From positions 1 to 35,325 of the IMG/VR virus record IMGVR_UViG_3300035660_001483: a DNA stretch of 35,325 nucleotides; one strand, written 5' to 3'. Below, in pieces: positions 1 to 8,134 of the stretch (position 1 is the stretch's first letter; each line of letters opens with the position of its first letter). Source of the stretch: a virus. A program made the translations under genes and the position numbers. The notes beneath the pieces are model-generated. The model was not told the DNA's origin. It saw only the letters and a list, made by a program, of their open reading frames with translations, and did no database searches.

Positions 1-588
1 ATGTCAGAGTCCCCCAGGCGGCATGACCGCCAGGAACTCGACCGTGAGTTCCAGGCGGACGGCTATGCCGCACGCTTCATCAGGGCGAAGGCGAGGCAGT
101 TTGCGCGCAGGGGCGAGTTGGACGAGGACCAGCGGGAAGACATACAGCAGGAACTTACGCTGGACCTGCTCCGGCGCATGCGCCACTACGACCCCGCGCG
201 GGGCCGCCGGGCCACGTTCTATAGGGTCGTCATCGAGCGCGGGCTTGCTTCCATCCTCGAGCACCAGAAGGCCCCCACCAGGACTCCCTCGTCGCCCATC
301 GTCTCGCTCCAAGAGGCCATCAGGCACGAGGACGGCAAGGAAGCCGAGTTGGGCGACACCATCGAAGGCGAGGCGGGGAAGGGTGTCAACCTGCGCGACC
401 TGTGCATCGACCTTGAGGAGGTCCTCGGCAGCTTGTCCCCGAAGCTGCGGCGTCTCTGCCGGATGCTGCCGCACAGAACGACCGGAGAAATCGCCCGGGA
501 CTTCGGCGTCGACCGCAGGACGATCAACCGGTGGAAGGCCCAGCTCCAGGAGCGGTTCAAGGACGCAGGCCTGGATATCTACCTCTGA
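1..588 (+). CDS. Sigma-70-like RNA polymerase sigma factor
   Basis: 195-residue protein that looks like a small sigma-70/ECF-type factor, which would direct RNA polymerase to phage promoters. Seen: an N-terminal helical part with a DPARGRRATFYRVVIERG segment (about residues 64-81) like the region-2 core of phage-borne sigma factors. A C-terminal helix-turn-helix follows (about 160-184; TGEIARDFGVDRRTINRWK), matching region 4.2. The ATG is the first base of the window, so its ribosome-binding site cannot be inspected and a longer form cannot be excluded. It is the first gene of the early plus-strand block. A role in switching on late or cargo promoters is inference. Alternative: a phage transcriptional activator with only the HTH in common with sigma factors. 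Confidence 0.72.
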   Translation: MSESPRRHDRQELDREFQADGYAARFIRAKARQFARRGELDEDQREDIQQELTLDLLRRMRHYDPARGRRATFYRVVIERGLASILEHQKAPTRTPSSPIVSLQEAIRHEDGKEAELGDTIEGEAGKGVNLRDLCIDLEEVLGSLSPKLRRLCRMLPHRTTGEIARDFGVDRRTINRWKAQLQERFKDAGLDIYL

Positions 589-666
589 AAACCCATGTCC
601 CACTTCGCGCTCAACTCCGGTAAGTAACCAGCAGAGGCATGAAACCCCCAGCGAGAGGAAAGGCCC

Positions 667-966
667 ATGGACAGAAACGTCCATCGCTACCAGTTCGAGA
701 AGGGCGTCGCAATGCAGGAGGTCGAAGAGTCGTTGCTCCTGGCCATCCTGGCCGCGGAGTGCCTGCACGGGGAGTCCCGTGTGCGCCTCGACGCTTCCTA
801 CAGCCTGAGCGAAGGGAAGCGTGCAGCCGTGATCGATGCCAGCACGCAGGTCGGTCAGGACATCTGCCGCATCTTCACCGGCTTCGCCATCCGGGAGTTC
901 GGCGAGGACGCCTTCCAGGTCGAGCGCCTCGAACCCACACCTCAACCTATGGAGGTACAAGCGTGA
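667..966 (+). CDS. Hypothetical protein, 99 aa
   Basis: I do not recognise a family. The start is supported by a good Shine-Dalgarno (GAGAGGAAAG) ending about six bases before the ATG. The protein is soluble, acidic and mostly helical, with one Cys and no clear motif or membrane segment. Its TGA overlaps the GTG start of the next gene (GTGA), so translation is probably coupled to the RecA-like ATPase. Position between the sigma-like gene and the recombination genes suggests an early accessory protein; nothing more can be said. Confidence 0.7.
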   Translation: MDRNVHRYQFEKGVAMQEVEESLLLAILAAECLHGESRVRLDASYSLSEGKRAAVIDASTQVGQDICRIFTGFAIREFGEDAFQVERLEPTPQPMEVQA

Positions 967-1817
967 GCAGTCTAATGGCACAGATCGAGGAGAGTCTGCG
1001 GCGGGCGCCGAGGCGGGTAATGCTTTACGGCACCGCCGGGATCGGTAAGTCCACCTGGGGCGCGCAGGCGCCGAAGCCGGTTTTCGTTCCGACCGAGGAC
1101 GGCCTCGGCGGGATCGAGTGCGCCCGCTTCCCTTTGGCCGAGAACTACCCGCAGGTCATCGAAGCCCTCTCGGCGCTGTATGCCGAAGAGCACGACTACC
1201 AGACGGTCGTTATCGACACGCTGGATTGGCTCGAGCGCCTGATCTGGGCAGAGGTCTGCCGCAAGCGCGGCGTCGAGAGCATCGAGGACATCGGCTACGC
1301 CAAGGGCTACGTCTTCGCGTTGACCCAGTGGCGCGAGGTCCTCGAGGGCCTCCAGGCGCTCCGGACCCACCGCGGCATGATGGTCGTCCTCATCGCGCAC
1401 GCGCAGGTGGAGCGGTTCCAGAGCCCGATGGCGGACACCTACGACCGCTACGGCCCGCGCCTCCACCGGCAGGCCTCGGCGATGGTCCAGGAGTGGGTGG
1501 ACGAGCTCCTGTTCGCCTGCTACCGCGTGCAGACGAAGGTCGTGGATGAGGGCTTCGACCGGAAGCGCACGCGCGCCATCGGTCAGGCCGAGCGGGTCGT
1601 CTACACCACCGAGGGCCCGGCGCACGTGGCGAAGCACCGACTGCCCGAACTGCCCGACGAGCTTCCGCTCGAGTACGCCGCCTATGCCCACTACCTGCCT
1701 TCGCCGGAGCTTCGGCAGGCAGGTCTGCCGGCGGGCGTTGCCAACACCCCCAAGTCCCCGACGCGCCACAGCCAGTCTGGCGACGGCGCAAACAAGAAGG
1801 AGAAGACCAATGGCTGA
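963..1817 (+). CDS. RecA-like phage ATPase (AAA_24 / Sak4-type recombination protein)
   Basis: 284-residue P-loop ATPase of the phage nucleotide-binding group that includes Sak4-type single-strand annealing proteins. Those act with an SSB partner in homologous recombination. Seen: Walker A GTAGIGKST near residues 22-30, Walker B-like TVVIDTLDW, and a later MVVLIAHAQ strand typical of the RecA/KaiC-like core. GTG at 963 is chosen because GGAGG lies seven bases upstream and the start overlaps the previous stop; the ATG at 975 has no site at good distance. DUF669 follows immediately, the usual neighbour of this family. Odd: the C-terminal tail is encoded partly by a palindromic repeat (1694-1736, peptide about PSPELRQAGLPAG), an apparent in-frame insertion. 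Confidence 0.85.
   Translation: MSSLMAQIEESLRRAPRRVMLYGTAGIGKSTWGAQAPKPVFVPTEDGLGGIECARFPLAENYPQVIEALSALYAEEHDYQTVVIDTLDWLERLIWAEVCRKRGVESIEDIGYAKGYVFALTQWREVLEGLQALRTHRGMMVVLIAHAQVERFQSPMADTYDRYGPRLHRQASAMVQEWVDELLFACYRVQTKVVDEGFDRKRTRAIGQAERVVYTTEGPAHVAKHRLPELPDELPLEYAAYAHYLPSPELRQAGLPAGVANTPKSPTRHSQSGDGANKKEKTNG
1694..1736. repeat. Imperfect palindromic repeat inside the RecA-like ATPase gene
   Basis: CCTGCC (1694-1699) and GGCAGG (1714-1719) form an inverted repeat around TTCGCCGGAGCTTCG. A second arm, CTGCCGGCGGGCG, resembles the CCCGCC/GGCGGG family found elsewhere in the window. It sits in the poorly conserved C-terminal tail and is translated in frame. Confidence 0.55.
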
Positions 1818-2259
1818 TCTTCGTGGCTTCGACGCCCGCAACGTGGAACCGATGGACGAGTTCGAGCCGATCCCGGCCAGCCAGTACCTGGCTGCCATCG
1901 TGGCATCGGAAGTGAAGGCCACCAAGGCCGGGGACGGCAGCTACCTGGAGCTCCAGTTCCAGGTGATGGAGGGGCCCTACAAGGGACGGCTGCTGTGGGC
2001 GCGTCTCAACCTCGACAACCCCAACAAGCTCGCCGTGAAGATTGCCCGGGCGCAGCTCGCTGCCGTCTGCAAGGCCGTTGGGGTGCTTACGCCCAACGAC
2101 TCGACCGAGCTCCACAACCTGCCGCTGACGGTGAAGGTGGCCCTGAAGCGTAGGGAGGACACGGACGAGCTGACCAACGAGATCAAGGGCTACTCGAAGA
2201 GAGCCGCCCCGGCCCAGGCGCCCCAAGCCAACAGCGACGCCCCGCCCTGGAGGCGCTGA
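1810..2259 (+). CDS. DUF669 family protein (SSB-like)
   Basis: 149-residue DUF669 protein. Members are phage proteins found beside recombinase or helicase genes and are thought to bind single-stranded DNA in an OB-like fold. Seen: the family-like opening FEPIPASQYLAAIVASEVK, a central YLELQFQVMEGPYKGRLLW block, and a disordered Ala/Pro/Gln tail ending PPWRR, which recalls the aromatic C-terminal tips of SSB proteins that recruit partners. ATG 1810 has GAAGGAG upstream; longer in-frame starts would lie within the preceding gene. The stop overlaps the RusA start (TGATG). Inference: cofactor of the RecA-like ATPase. Confidence 0.8.
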   Translation: MADLRGFDARNVEPMDEFEPIPASQYLAAIVASEVKATKAGDGSYLELQFQVMEGPYKGRLLWARLNLDNPNKLAVKIARAQLAAVCKAVGVLTPNDSTELHNLPLTVKVALKRREDTDELTNEIKGYSKRAAPAQAPQANSDAPPWRR

Positions 2260-2651
2260 TGTTCACCCGCCGGCCGTCTGGAGGGCTCGAGTTCGAGTTG
2301 CCGTATCCGCCCAGTGTCAACCACTACTGGCGCCGCGTGGGGCCCAGGACGCTCATCAGCCGCGAGGGTCGGGCGTACCGCGAGGTGGTCTGCTCGATCC
2401 TCGCGGCCCGCCTCGGCGGGCAAGCTTCGGGCGTGCGGCCGCTGACGGGGCCGATCCACGTTGTTGTTGAGCTGCATCCCCCAGACCGACGACGTCGCGA
2501 CTGCGACAACGCAATGAAGGCCCTCCTCGATGCGTGTGCCAAGGGCGGTGCGTATCGGGACGACAGTCAGATCAAGGACTTGGAGGTCCACATGCGCGAG
2601 CCGGCCGAGAGCGGACGGGCCATCGTGCGAATCGAGGAGGTCCGCCCATAG
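2259..2651 (+). CDS. rusA: RusA-family Holliday junction resolvase
   Basis: 130-residue RusA-type endonuclease that resolves four-way junctions formed during phage recombination and replication. Seen: family N-terminal motif LPYPPSVNHYWR (about 14-25), the acidic block RDCDNAMKALLDA (about 80-92) with the paired Asp residues that bind metal, and YRDDSQIKDL (about 98-107) with the further Asp pair. Length is normal for RusA (about 120 residues). Start overlaps the DUF669 stop by one base, so the genes are translationally coupled. Odd: residues around LGGQASG are encoded by a copy of the CCCGCC/GGCGGGCAAGC repeat (2407-2425). Confidence 0.88.
   Translation: MFTRRPSGGLEFELPYPPSVNHYWRRVGPRTLISREGRAYREVVCSILAARLGGQASGVRPLTGPIHVVVELHPPDRRRRDCDNAMKALLDACAKGGAYRDDSQIKDLEVHMREPAESGRAIVRIEEVRP
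2407..2425 (+). repeat. CCCGCC/GGCGGGCAAGC repeat, copy R1
   Basis: CCCGCC, two-base loop, GGCGGGCAAGC. Perfect six-base arms plus a conserved CAAGC tail. It lies in the rusA coding frame. Seven related copies occur in the window, in both orientations. Confidence 0.65.
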
Positions 2652-2668
2652 GCACGGCGACCCAGGAG

Positions 2669-2935
2669 ATGCGGTTCGACGGGCTCACCGCCCCGAGCAC
2701 AGTCGAGGGGCAGAGGTGCACGCGCTGCCACATGGACAAGCCGCTCGAGGCCTTCCGGCGTCAGCGGCAGCGCGCGAACGGGCGCGACACGATCTGCCGC
2801 GCCTGTCGGAGCCAGCGTGACCGCGACGCGAAGGCCAACAGCTTCGGGCCTCTGCCCGAGCCCGAAGGCTCCGAGGGGTGGGTGGCGGAGATATGGAGAC
2901 GCGCGGCCGTCATCCGGGCCGCTCGTGCTACGTAG
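2669..2935 (+). CDS. Small zinc-finger protein (endonuclease VII-like zinc motif)
   Basis: 88-residue protein with two CxxC pairs, CTRCHMDKPLEAF and TICRACRSQRDRD. The C-x2-C plus KPLxxF plus C-x2-C arrangement is the zinc-binding N-terminal motif seen in many phage HNH/endonuclease-VII-type proteins, but no HNH core follows. It is therefore a free-standing zinc finger or a truncated nuclease. ATG 2669 is the first good start after rusA; the adjacent AGGAG is very close to it, so initiation may be coupled to rusA. Odd: its TAG stop (2933-2935) lies inside a palindromic repeat (2926-2957), so the C-terminus has probably been reset by repeat insertion. Confidence 0.66.
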   Translation: MRFDGLTAPSTVEGQRCTRCHMDKPLEAFRRQRQRANGRDTICRACRSQRDRDAKANSFGPLPEPEGSEGWVAEIWRRAAVIRAARAT

Positions 2936-2957
2936 CGAAGCTACTTCGCAGAGCAGC
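2926..2957. repeat. Palindromic repeat with GCGAAG/CTTCGC core
   Basis: TGCT...AGCA outer arms enclose GCGAAG-CTA-CTTCGC. Read on the other strand it contains CTGCTCTGCGAAG, the same 13-mer as at 11129-11140. It provides the stop codon of the zinc-finger gene. Together with the repeat at 2967-2986 it fills almost all of the 51-base gap before the helicase. Confidence 0.6.
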
Positions 2958-2966
2958 AAGAGGGAT

Positions 2967-2986
2967 CCCGCCGGAGGCGGGCAAGC
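2967..2986 (+). repeat. CCCGCC/GGCGGGCAAGC repeat, copy R2, supplying a Shine-Dalgarno
   Basis: CCCGCC-GGA-GGCGGGCAAGC ends on the base before the helicase ATG. GGAGG (2973-2977), the only plausible ribosome-binding site for the helicase, spans the loop and right arm. The hairpin could mask its own SD, which would make initiation structure-dependent. Confidence 0.65.
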
Positions 2987-5734
2987 ATGATCGAGCTTCG
3001 CGAGTACCAGCGTGAGGCCGTGGGCGCCGTCTACGAGCACCTGCGGGGCCGAGACGACCACCCCTGCGTGGTGATCCCGACCGGCGGGGGCAAGACCCCC
3101 GTGATGGCTCAGGTCTGCATGGACGCCGCCGCGCGGTGGAACGGACGCGTCCTCGTCCTCGCGCACGTGAGGGAACTCCTGGAGCAGACCGCCGGCACGC
3201 TGCGCGACATGGCCCCCGAGCTCGACGTCGGCGTCTACTCGGCCGGCCTTGGCCGGCGCGACACCGAGCATGCCGTCATCGTGGCAGGCATCCAGTCGGC
3301 CTACAGGCGGGCGGCCGAGCTGGGGCCGTTCGACCTGGTGATGGTGGACGAGGCGCACTGCATCCCAGCCGACGGCGAGGGCATGTACCGCACCTTCCTG
3401 TCGGACGCTCTCCTCGTGAACCCGAACGTCCGCCTGATCGGCTTGACCGCCACCCCGTATCGCATGGCCACGGGCATGATCTGCGCGCCGGACAACCTCC
3501 TGAACCACGTCTGTTACGAGATCGGCGTCCGGGAGCTGATCGTTCAGGGCTACCTCTGTGCGCTCAAGACCAAGGCTGGCCGCCAGAAGGCGGACACGTC
3601 GGGGCTGCACGTGCGCGCCGGCGAGTTCATCGCGAGCGAGACCGAGGCGCTGATGGACCGCGACGAGCTGGTGAAGTCCGCCTGCGCAGAGATCATCGAG
3701 TACACCCGCGACCGGCATTCCTGCCTGATCTTCGCCAGCGGCATCTTGCACGGGCGCCACGTGCGGGACGTGCTGCGTGCCGAGCACGGCGTCGCCTGCG
3801 AGTGCGTGTTCGGCGAGACGCCCAGCCGCGAGCGCGACGAGGCGCTGGCCAGGTTCCGTGGGAACGGCGACGGGCTCTTTTCTGAGCCCTTGCCCTACCT
3901 CGTCAACGTGAACGTCCTGACCACCGGCTTCGACGCCCCGAACATCGACTGCATTGCCATGCTCCGGCCCACGATGTCGCCAGGGCTCTACTACCAGATG
4001 TGCCTCGACGCGGCCACTGAAGTGCTGGTCCCTGGCGGGTGGGCCAAGTCCAACGAGGTGAACGTCGGCGACGCCGTGGGGGCGTATGACGTCAGCTCTG
4101 GCGAGATAGTGTGGTGCGAGGCCCAGGACAAGGTGACCCGCCCACTCAGGAACGACGAGTGCATGTACGGCATCAGTGCGCCTCATCTGAATGTGCGCGT
4201 CACCGACCGACACACGATGATCTACCGGGGGTGCTCGAAGACGAGCAGGCGATGGAAGAACGCCGAGGCCAGGCAGTTGGCCCTCCGTCGAGGCTCCTAC
4301 CGCGTGCCGGTTGCCAGCGAGGGCGACGGTCGAGGCGTGGCCCTGTCGGACGATGAGCTTCGTTTCCTGGGCTGGGCCTTGGGCGACGGCCACCGCAACC
4401 CGCACAACAACGCCGTCATCATCTGCCAGTCGGCGGCGAGTCCCTACAACGAGACGATTGAGTCGGTGCTCAGGGGATGCGGCTTCGGCTATCGGCTCTA
4501 CCGCACGCAGAGGTCGGGCGGACTCGCACAGTACGCTGACGCGTTTCAGTACGTCGTCCCGTACGGCAGTCCACGAGGCAAGAACAGAGGACTGCGAGGC
4601 TGGGGACACCTGGCGCTCTACTTCAACGCGCCGATCTGCTCCACCCTGGATGCAATCTCCCACCGGCAGCTCGGCGTCATGCTGTCCGCCATGAACCTGG
4701 CGGACGGTCACAAGCCGGACGTGCCCTGGACGCAGCGCACCATGCACATCGCAGTTGGCAACCGCCCCTTCCTTGCTAACCAGCTCCAGAACCTGTGCGT
4801 ACGCAGGGGATTCCGCTGCAACCGGTCTGAGCAGAGGATCAGGACCTCCTGGCATCAAGGCGATGCCCAGGTGCAGTACATCCTGCACATCCGGCCCCAG
4901 ACCACTGCCACCGTGGGGGGTGCCAGCTACAGGCCGAACCGCCTCGTCAAGAAGCGGTCCACGCTCAAGCCCGTGTCTTACACCTTAGGGGAGACGGTCT
5001 GGTGTCTGACGACAGCCCACGGGACGCTCGTAACGCGGCGCAATGGCAAGGTGTGCGTCTTGGGCAACTGCGGCCGCGGCTTCCGCACTGATCCTGGCAA
5101 GCAGGACTGCCTCGTCCTGGACTTCGGCGGCAACGTGGTGCGCCACGGGCCGGTGGACGCCATCTGCATCGCCGAGCGGCCGGGCGCAGGCGGTGAAGCA
5201 CCCGCCAAGGAATGCCCGAAGTGTCATGAGCTCGTCGCCGCGGGTTACGCCAGGTGCCCGGTTTGCGGATACGAGTTCCCGCCGCCTGAGCGCAGGAAGC
5301 ACGCCGGCCAAGCCTCCACAGCTGCGGTGCTCTCCGGCGAGGTGACCACCGCCGAGTACAGCGTCGAGGAGGTCTTCTACGGTGTCCACAGGAAGAACGG
5401 CGCGCCCGACGATCACCCACGCACGATGCGCGTCGAGTACCGCGTCGGCTGGCAGCATTGGCAGAACGAGTTCATCTGCTTCGAGCACACCGGCTACGCT
5501 CGCGTGAAGGCCGAGCGCTGGTGGCGCGAGCGCACCGATTGGCCGGTCCCGGGGAGCGTTGAGGAGGCCGTGGAGGCCGCCCGGGCCGGCGCCCTCTGCG
5601 AGACGCTGTCGATCACGGCCCGCCGCGTCGCCGGTGAGAAGTATGCCAGCATCGTCGGCTACCAGTTGGGGCCGAAGCCGCTGGGCGGTTGCGACAGGGA
5701 GGGAAACGTGTTGACTGAAGAGATCCCATTCTGA
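2987..5734 (+). CDS. SF2 DEAH-box helicase interrupted by an intein
   Basis: 915-residue precursor of a superfamily 2 DNA helicase. After removal of the intein (residues 339-694) a 559-residue helicase remains. Seen: Q-motif-like REYQREAV, Walker A PTGGGKT (31-37), DEAH (121-124), LTATP (153-157), TTGFDAPNID (motif V), and motif VI split by the intein, joining as YYQM|CGRGFR. Downstream is a zinc ribbon, CPKCHELVAAGYARCPVCG, then a C-terminal domain of unknown role. Phage helicases of this layout unwind DNA at forks or recombination intermediates. ATG 2987 uses the GGAGG provided by repeat R2. The stop lies eight bases before the primase-polymerase start. Without splicing, motif VI is broken, so activity should depend on intein removal. 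Confidence 0.9.
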   Translation: MIELREYQREAVGAVYEHLRGRDDHPCVVIPTGGGKTPVMAQVCMDAAARWNGRVLVLAHVRELLEQTAGTLRDMAPELDVGVYSAGLGRRDTEHAVIVAGIQSAYRRAAELGPFDLVMVDEAHCIPADGEGMYRTFLSDALLVNPNVRLIGLTATPYRMATGMICAPDNLLNHVCYEIGVRELIVQGYLCALKTKAGRQKADTSGLHVRAGEFIASETEALMDRDELVKSACAEIIEYTRDRHSCLIFASGILHGRHVRDVLRAEHGVACECVFGETPSRERDEALARFRGNGDGLFSEPLPYLVNVNVLTTGFDAPNIDCIAMLRPTMSPGLYYQMCLDAATEVLVPGGWAKSNEVNVGDAVGAYDVSSGEIVWCEAQDKVTRPLRNDECMYGISAPHLNVRVTDRHTMIYRGCSKTSRRWKNAEARQLALRRGSYRVPVASEGDGRGVALSDDELRFLGWALGDGHRNPHNNAVIICQSAASPYNETIESVLRGCGFGYRLYRTQRSGGLAQYADAFQYVVPYGSPRGKNRGLRGWGHLALYFNAPICSTLDAISHRQLGVMLSAMNLADGHKPDVPWTQRTMHIAVGNRPFLANQLQNLCVRRGFRCNRSEQRIRTSWHQGDAQVQYILHIRPQTTATVGGASYRPNRLVKKRSTLKPVSYTLGETVWCLTTAHGTLVTRRNGKVCVLGNCGRGFRTDPGKQDCLVLDFGGNVVRHGPVDAICIAERPGAGGEAPAKECPKCHELVAAGYARCPVCGYEFPPPERRKHAGQASTAAVLSGEVTTAEYSVEEVFYGVHRKNGAPDDHPRTMRVEYRVGWQHWQNEFICFEHTGYARVKAERWWRERTDWPVPGSVEEAVEAARAGALCETLSITARRVAGEKYASIVGYQLGPKPLGGCDREGNVLTEEIPF
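4001..5068 (+). other. Intein with LAGLIDADG-type endonuclease, inserted in helicase motif VI
   Basis: 356 residues, from Cys1 (CLDAATEVLVPGG) to a terminal Asn followed by Cys+1 (VCVLGN|C). Seen: block A start with Cys, block B VTDRHTMIY carrying the Thr-x-x-His, block C-like LGWALGDG (intein residues 123-130), block E-like LGVMLSAMNLADG (224-236), and block F/G TLVTRRNGKVCVLGN. The two Asp-Gly motifs identify a double LAGLIDADG homing endonuclease. The penultimate residue is Gly instead of the usual His, a variation known in some phage inteins. The insertion point is the most conserved arginine-finger motif of the helicase, typical for inteins. Confidence 0.9.
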
Positions 5735-5742
5735 GGGACGCG

Positions 5743-7992
5743 ATGGCCGAGCGAAACATCCTTCTCCACGCGGCGCTGTCCTACGCCGAACTCGGCTACG
5801 CGGTCTTCCCCTGCGTGCCGGACGCAAAGGTGCCGCTCACCGAACATGGCTTCCGCGACGCCACGACCGACGCGGCGCAGATCGAAGCGTGGTGGGCCGA
5901 GCACCCCGCAGCCAATGTGGGCCTGGCCACCGGGGGGCTGCTCGTGGTGGATGTGGACGGCGAGGGCAACCCGTGGCCCGGCGGCCAGGACGTCTCGCCT
6001 GGCGCTGTGTCCCTCACCCCTCGGGGCGGGCTGCACCTCTTCTACCGGCAACCCGCAGGCAAGTCCTGGGGCTGCACGGCCGGGCGTCTGGCGCCAGGCG
6101 TGGACACGCGCGCAGACGGAGGCTACGTGGTCGTGCCGCCGTCAGTCGTGGGCGGCAAGGCGTACTCCTGGGCCGAAGGCATGGCGCTCGACGCGCCGCC
6201 AGGCGCGTTGCCCGAGCCGCCCGCCTGGCTGGTTGAGGCGCTCGACCAGTTGGCCACACGGTCGCCCGAGGGCGCGCACGTGGCCAACAAGGAGGTTGAC
6301 CGCGCCTACTCGCGCGACCCGGCCCTCGAACGCCGCGCCGCGGCCTACCTAGCCAAGATGCCGGCCGCGATCAGCGGCAGCGGCGGTCACAACGCCACCT
6401 ATGCAGCGGCCACGGCCCTGGTCTATGGCTTCGGCATCGTGCCAGAGCGGGCACTCCAGATGCTTCTCGAGCACTACAACCCCCGCTGCGAGCCGCCCTG
6501 GACCGAGAAGGAGTTGTGGCACAAGGTAGAGGACGCGGCCGCCAAGCAGCACGACCTGCCGTTCGGCTGGCTGCGGGATCAGCAGGCCGAACCGGAGCAA
6601 CCCGCCGAGGTCGACCTCTCCGCGATGCTCGGCCCGGTTGCCGAGGACGACAGGCCGGAGCACCCCGATCCGGGGCCCATACCCGACGCCCTCCTGCGCG
6701 TGCCCGGCTTCCTGAGCGAGGTCATGGACTACACCCTTGAGACCGCTCCCTACCCGGAACCAGTGCTCGCCTTCTGCGGCGCCCTCTCGCTCCAGGCATT
6801 CCTGGCCGGCCGCAAGGTGCGCGATCCGGGCGACAACCGCACCAACCTCTACGTCCTCGGCCTCGCCAACACCGGCGCCGGCAAGGAGCACCCGCGCAAG
6901 GTCAACCAGCGCATCCTCCTCGACGTCGGCCTCCAGGACTCGCTAGGAGACGCATTCGCCAGCGGCGAGGGGATCGAGGACCGCCTCTTCTGTCAGCCCT
7001 CGATGCTCTTCCAGACCGACGAGATCGACGCCGTCATGATCGCCATCAAGGAGGGCAGGGAGGCCCGCTACGAGGGGATCATGCAGATGCTGCTCAAGAT
7101 GTACACGAGCTCGAACGGCCTCTACCCGATGCGGGTCAAGGCCGGGAAGGAGCACAAGGTCATTGACCAGCCCAGCCTCTGCATCTTCGGCACGGCCATC
7201 CCGAAGAACTACTACGAGGCGCTGTCGGTCAAGATGCTGACCAACGGTTTCTTCGCCCGGATGCTCATCGTCGAGGTGGGCAGGCGCGGCAAGGGGCAGG
7301 AGCCCATAGTCCGCGACCTGCCAGCACGTGTCCTGGAGACCGCGCGCTGGTGGGCCAACTTCAGGCCCGGCACGGGCAACCTGGACCGGTGGCACCCGAT
7401 CCCGAAGGTCGTCGAGCAGACACCGGAGGCGACGGCCGTCCTGTCCGACCTCCGCGACCAAGCCGACCGGGAGTACTCGGCGGCCGAGGAGAAGGACGAC
7501 GCGGTCGGCATGGCCATCTGGGCGCGGGGCAGCGAGAAGGCGCGTCGTCTGGCCCTGATCTACGCATGCAGCCAGGACCACGCGGAACCCGTCATCGACG
7601 AGGCGGCGGCACGGTGGGCGTGGGAGTTCGTAGCCTACCTGACCCGGCGCATGCTGTTCATGGCCTACAGCCACGTGGCGGACGACCCCTTCCAAGCCGA
7701 CTGCCTGAAGCTGCTTGAGAAGCTGCGAAAGGCGCCGGACCAGCAATCGGCCCACAGCGTTCTGCTGAAGCGCATGAAGACCGATGCAAAGAGGTTCCGC
7801 GAGTTGATCGAAACGCTGGAGCAGCGGGGCGACATCATCATAACCCGCGTGAGCACCCCAGGACGGACAGGGACGTGGTACAGCCTCGCCGGCCAGGGGA
7901 GGTGCAAAGAAACGGTGATTCAAGGGGTGAATAGTGAAGAAACGGACCCGAAGTCCGTTGCCGGCAGGGTGAAGAACGAGGAACAAAGGTGA
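5743..7992 (+). CDS. Bifunctional primase-polymerase fused to DUF3987-like ATPase
   Basis: 749 residues. N-terminal prim-pol domain (about 1-180) would synthesise primers and extend them. Motif I is LVVDVDG (Asp70, Asp72), motif II RGGLHLF (His98), and motif III PGVDTRADGGYVVVPPS (Asp121). A PriCT-like helical linker follows (GHNATYAAATALVYGFGI). The C-terminal half (about 325-600) resembles DUF3987/primase-helicase ATPases, with a P-loop-like GLANTGAGKE and a Walker B-like FQTDEIDA. Odd: the P-loop ends GKE rather than GKS/T. A C-terminal winged-helix-like segment (about 640-715) closes the protein. Nine-base spacing after the helicase implies one operon. Role: phage replication initiation and priming. 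ATPase competence is uncertain because of the Glu. Confidence 0.86.
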   Translation: MAERNILLHAALSYAELGYAVFPCVPDAKVPLTEHGFRDATTDAAQIEAWWAEHPAANVGLATGGLLVVDVDGEGNPWPGGQDVSPGAVSLTPRGGLHLFYRQPAGKSWGCTAGRLAPGVDTRADGGYVVVPPSVVGGKAYSWAEGMALDAPPGALPEPPAWLVEALDQLATRSPEGAHVANKEVDRAYSRDPALERRAAAYLAKMPAAISGSGGHNATYAAATALVYGFGIVPERALQMLLEHYNPRCEPPWTEKELWHKVEDAAAKQHDLPFGWLRDQQAEPEQPAEVDLSAMLGPVAEDDRPEHPDPGPIPDALLRVPGFLSEVMDYTLETAPYPEPVLAFCGALSLQAFLAGRKVRDPGDNRTNLYVLGLANTGAGKEHPRKVNQRILLDVGLQDSLGDAFASGEGIEDRLFCQPSMLFQTDEIDAVMIAIKEGREARYEGIMQMLLKMYTSSNGLYPMRVKAGKEHKVIDQPSLCIFGTAIPKNYYEALSVKMLTNGFFARMLIVEVGRRGKGQEPIVRDLPARVLETARWWANFRPGTGNLDRWHPIPKVVEQTPEATAVLSDLRDQADREYSAAEEKDDAVGMAIWARGSEKARRLALIYACSQDHAEPVIDEAAARWAWEFVAYLTRRMLFMAYSHVADDPFQADCLKLLEKLRKAPDQQSAHSVLLKRMKTDAKRFRELIETLEQRGDIIITRVSTPGRTGTWYSLAGQGRCKETVIQGVNSEETDPKSVAGRVKNEEQR

Positions 7993-8066
7993 AGCATCGG
8001 GAGAACAAAGATGGGCCGGAGAGGAGCCTAAGAATGCTGAGTACATATACTCTCTCTCTTCTTTCT

Positions 8067-8134
8067 CCTCTTTCACCTACTCCCCCGCGCGTACTCGTTT
8101 TGGGCGCGCGCGTACAGGGGGTGGGTGAAAGAGG
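8067..8134. other. Long inverted repeat in a 252-base gap
   Basis: The gap 7993-8244 has no convincing gene. Pyrimidine-rich CCTCTTTCACC (8067-8077) pairs with GGTGAAAGAGG (8124-8134), with further pairing of TACTCCCCC to GGGGGTGG. The loop holds alternating GCGCGTAC and GCGCGCGTAC. A pyrimidine tract (8051-8075) runs into the left arm. No U-tract follows, so a simple intrinsic terminator is unlikely. It could be an mRNA-processing or regulatory structure before the methyltransferase, or an origin-related element. Confidence 0.5.

Noticed and set aside
595-627. A ten-codon ATG frame between the first two genes
   Set aside because: No ribosome-binding site and too short to support.
2567-4888. 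A 773-codon open frame on the minus strand opposite the helicase
   Set aside because: Complementary shadow of the helicase and intein; no motif or convincing start.
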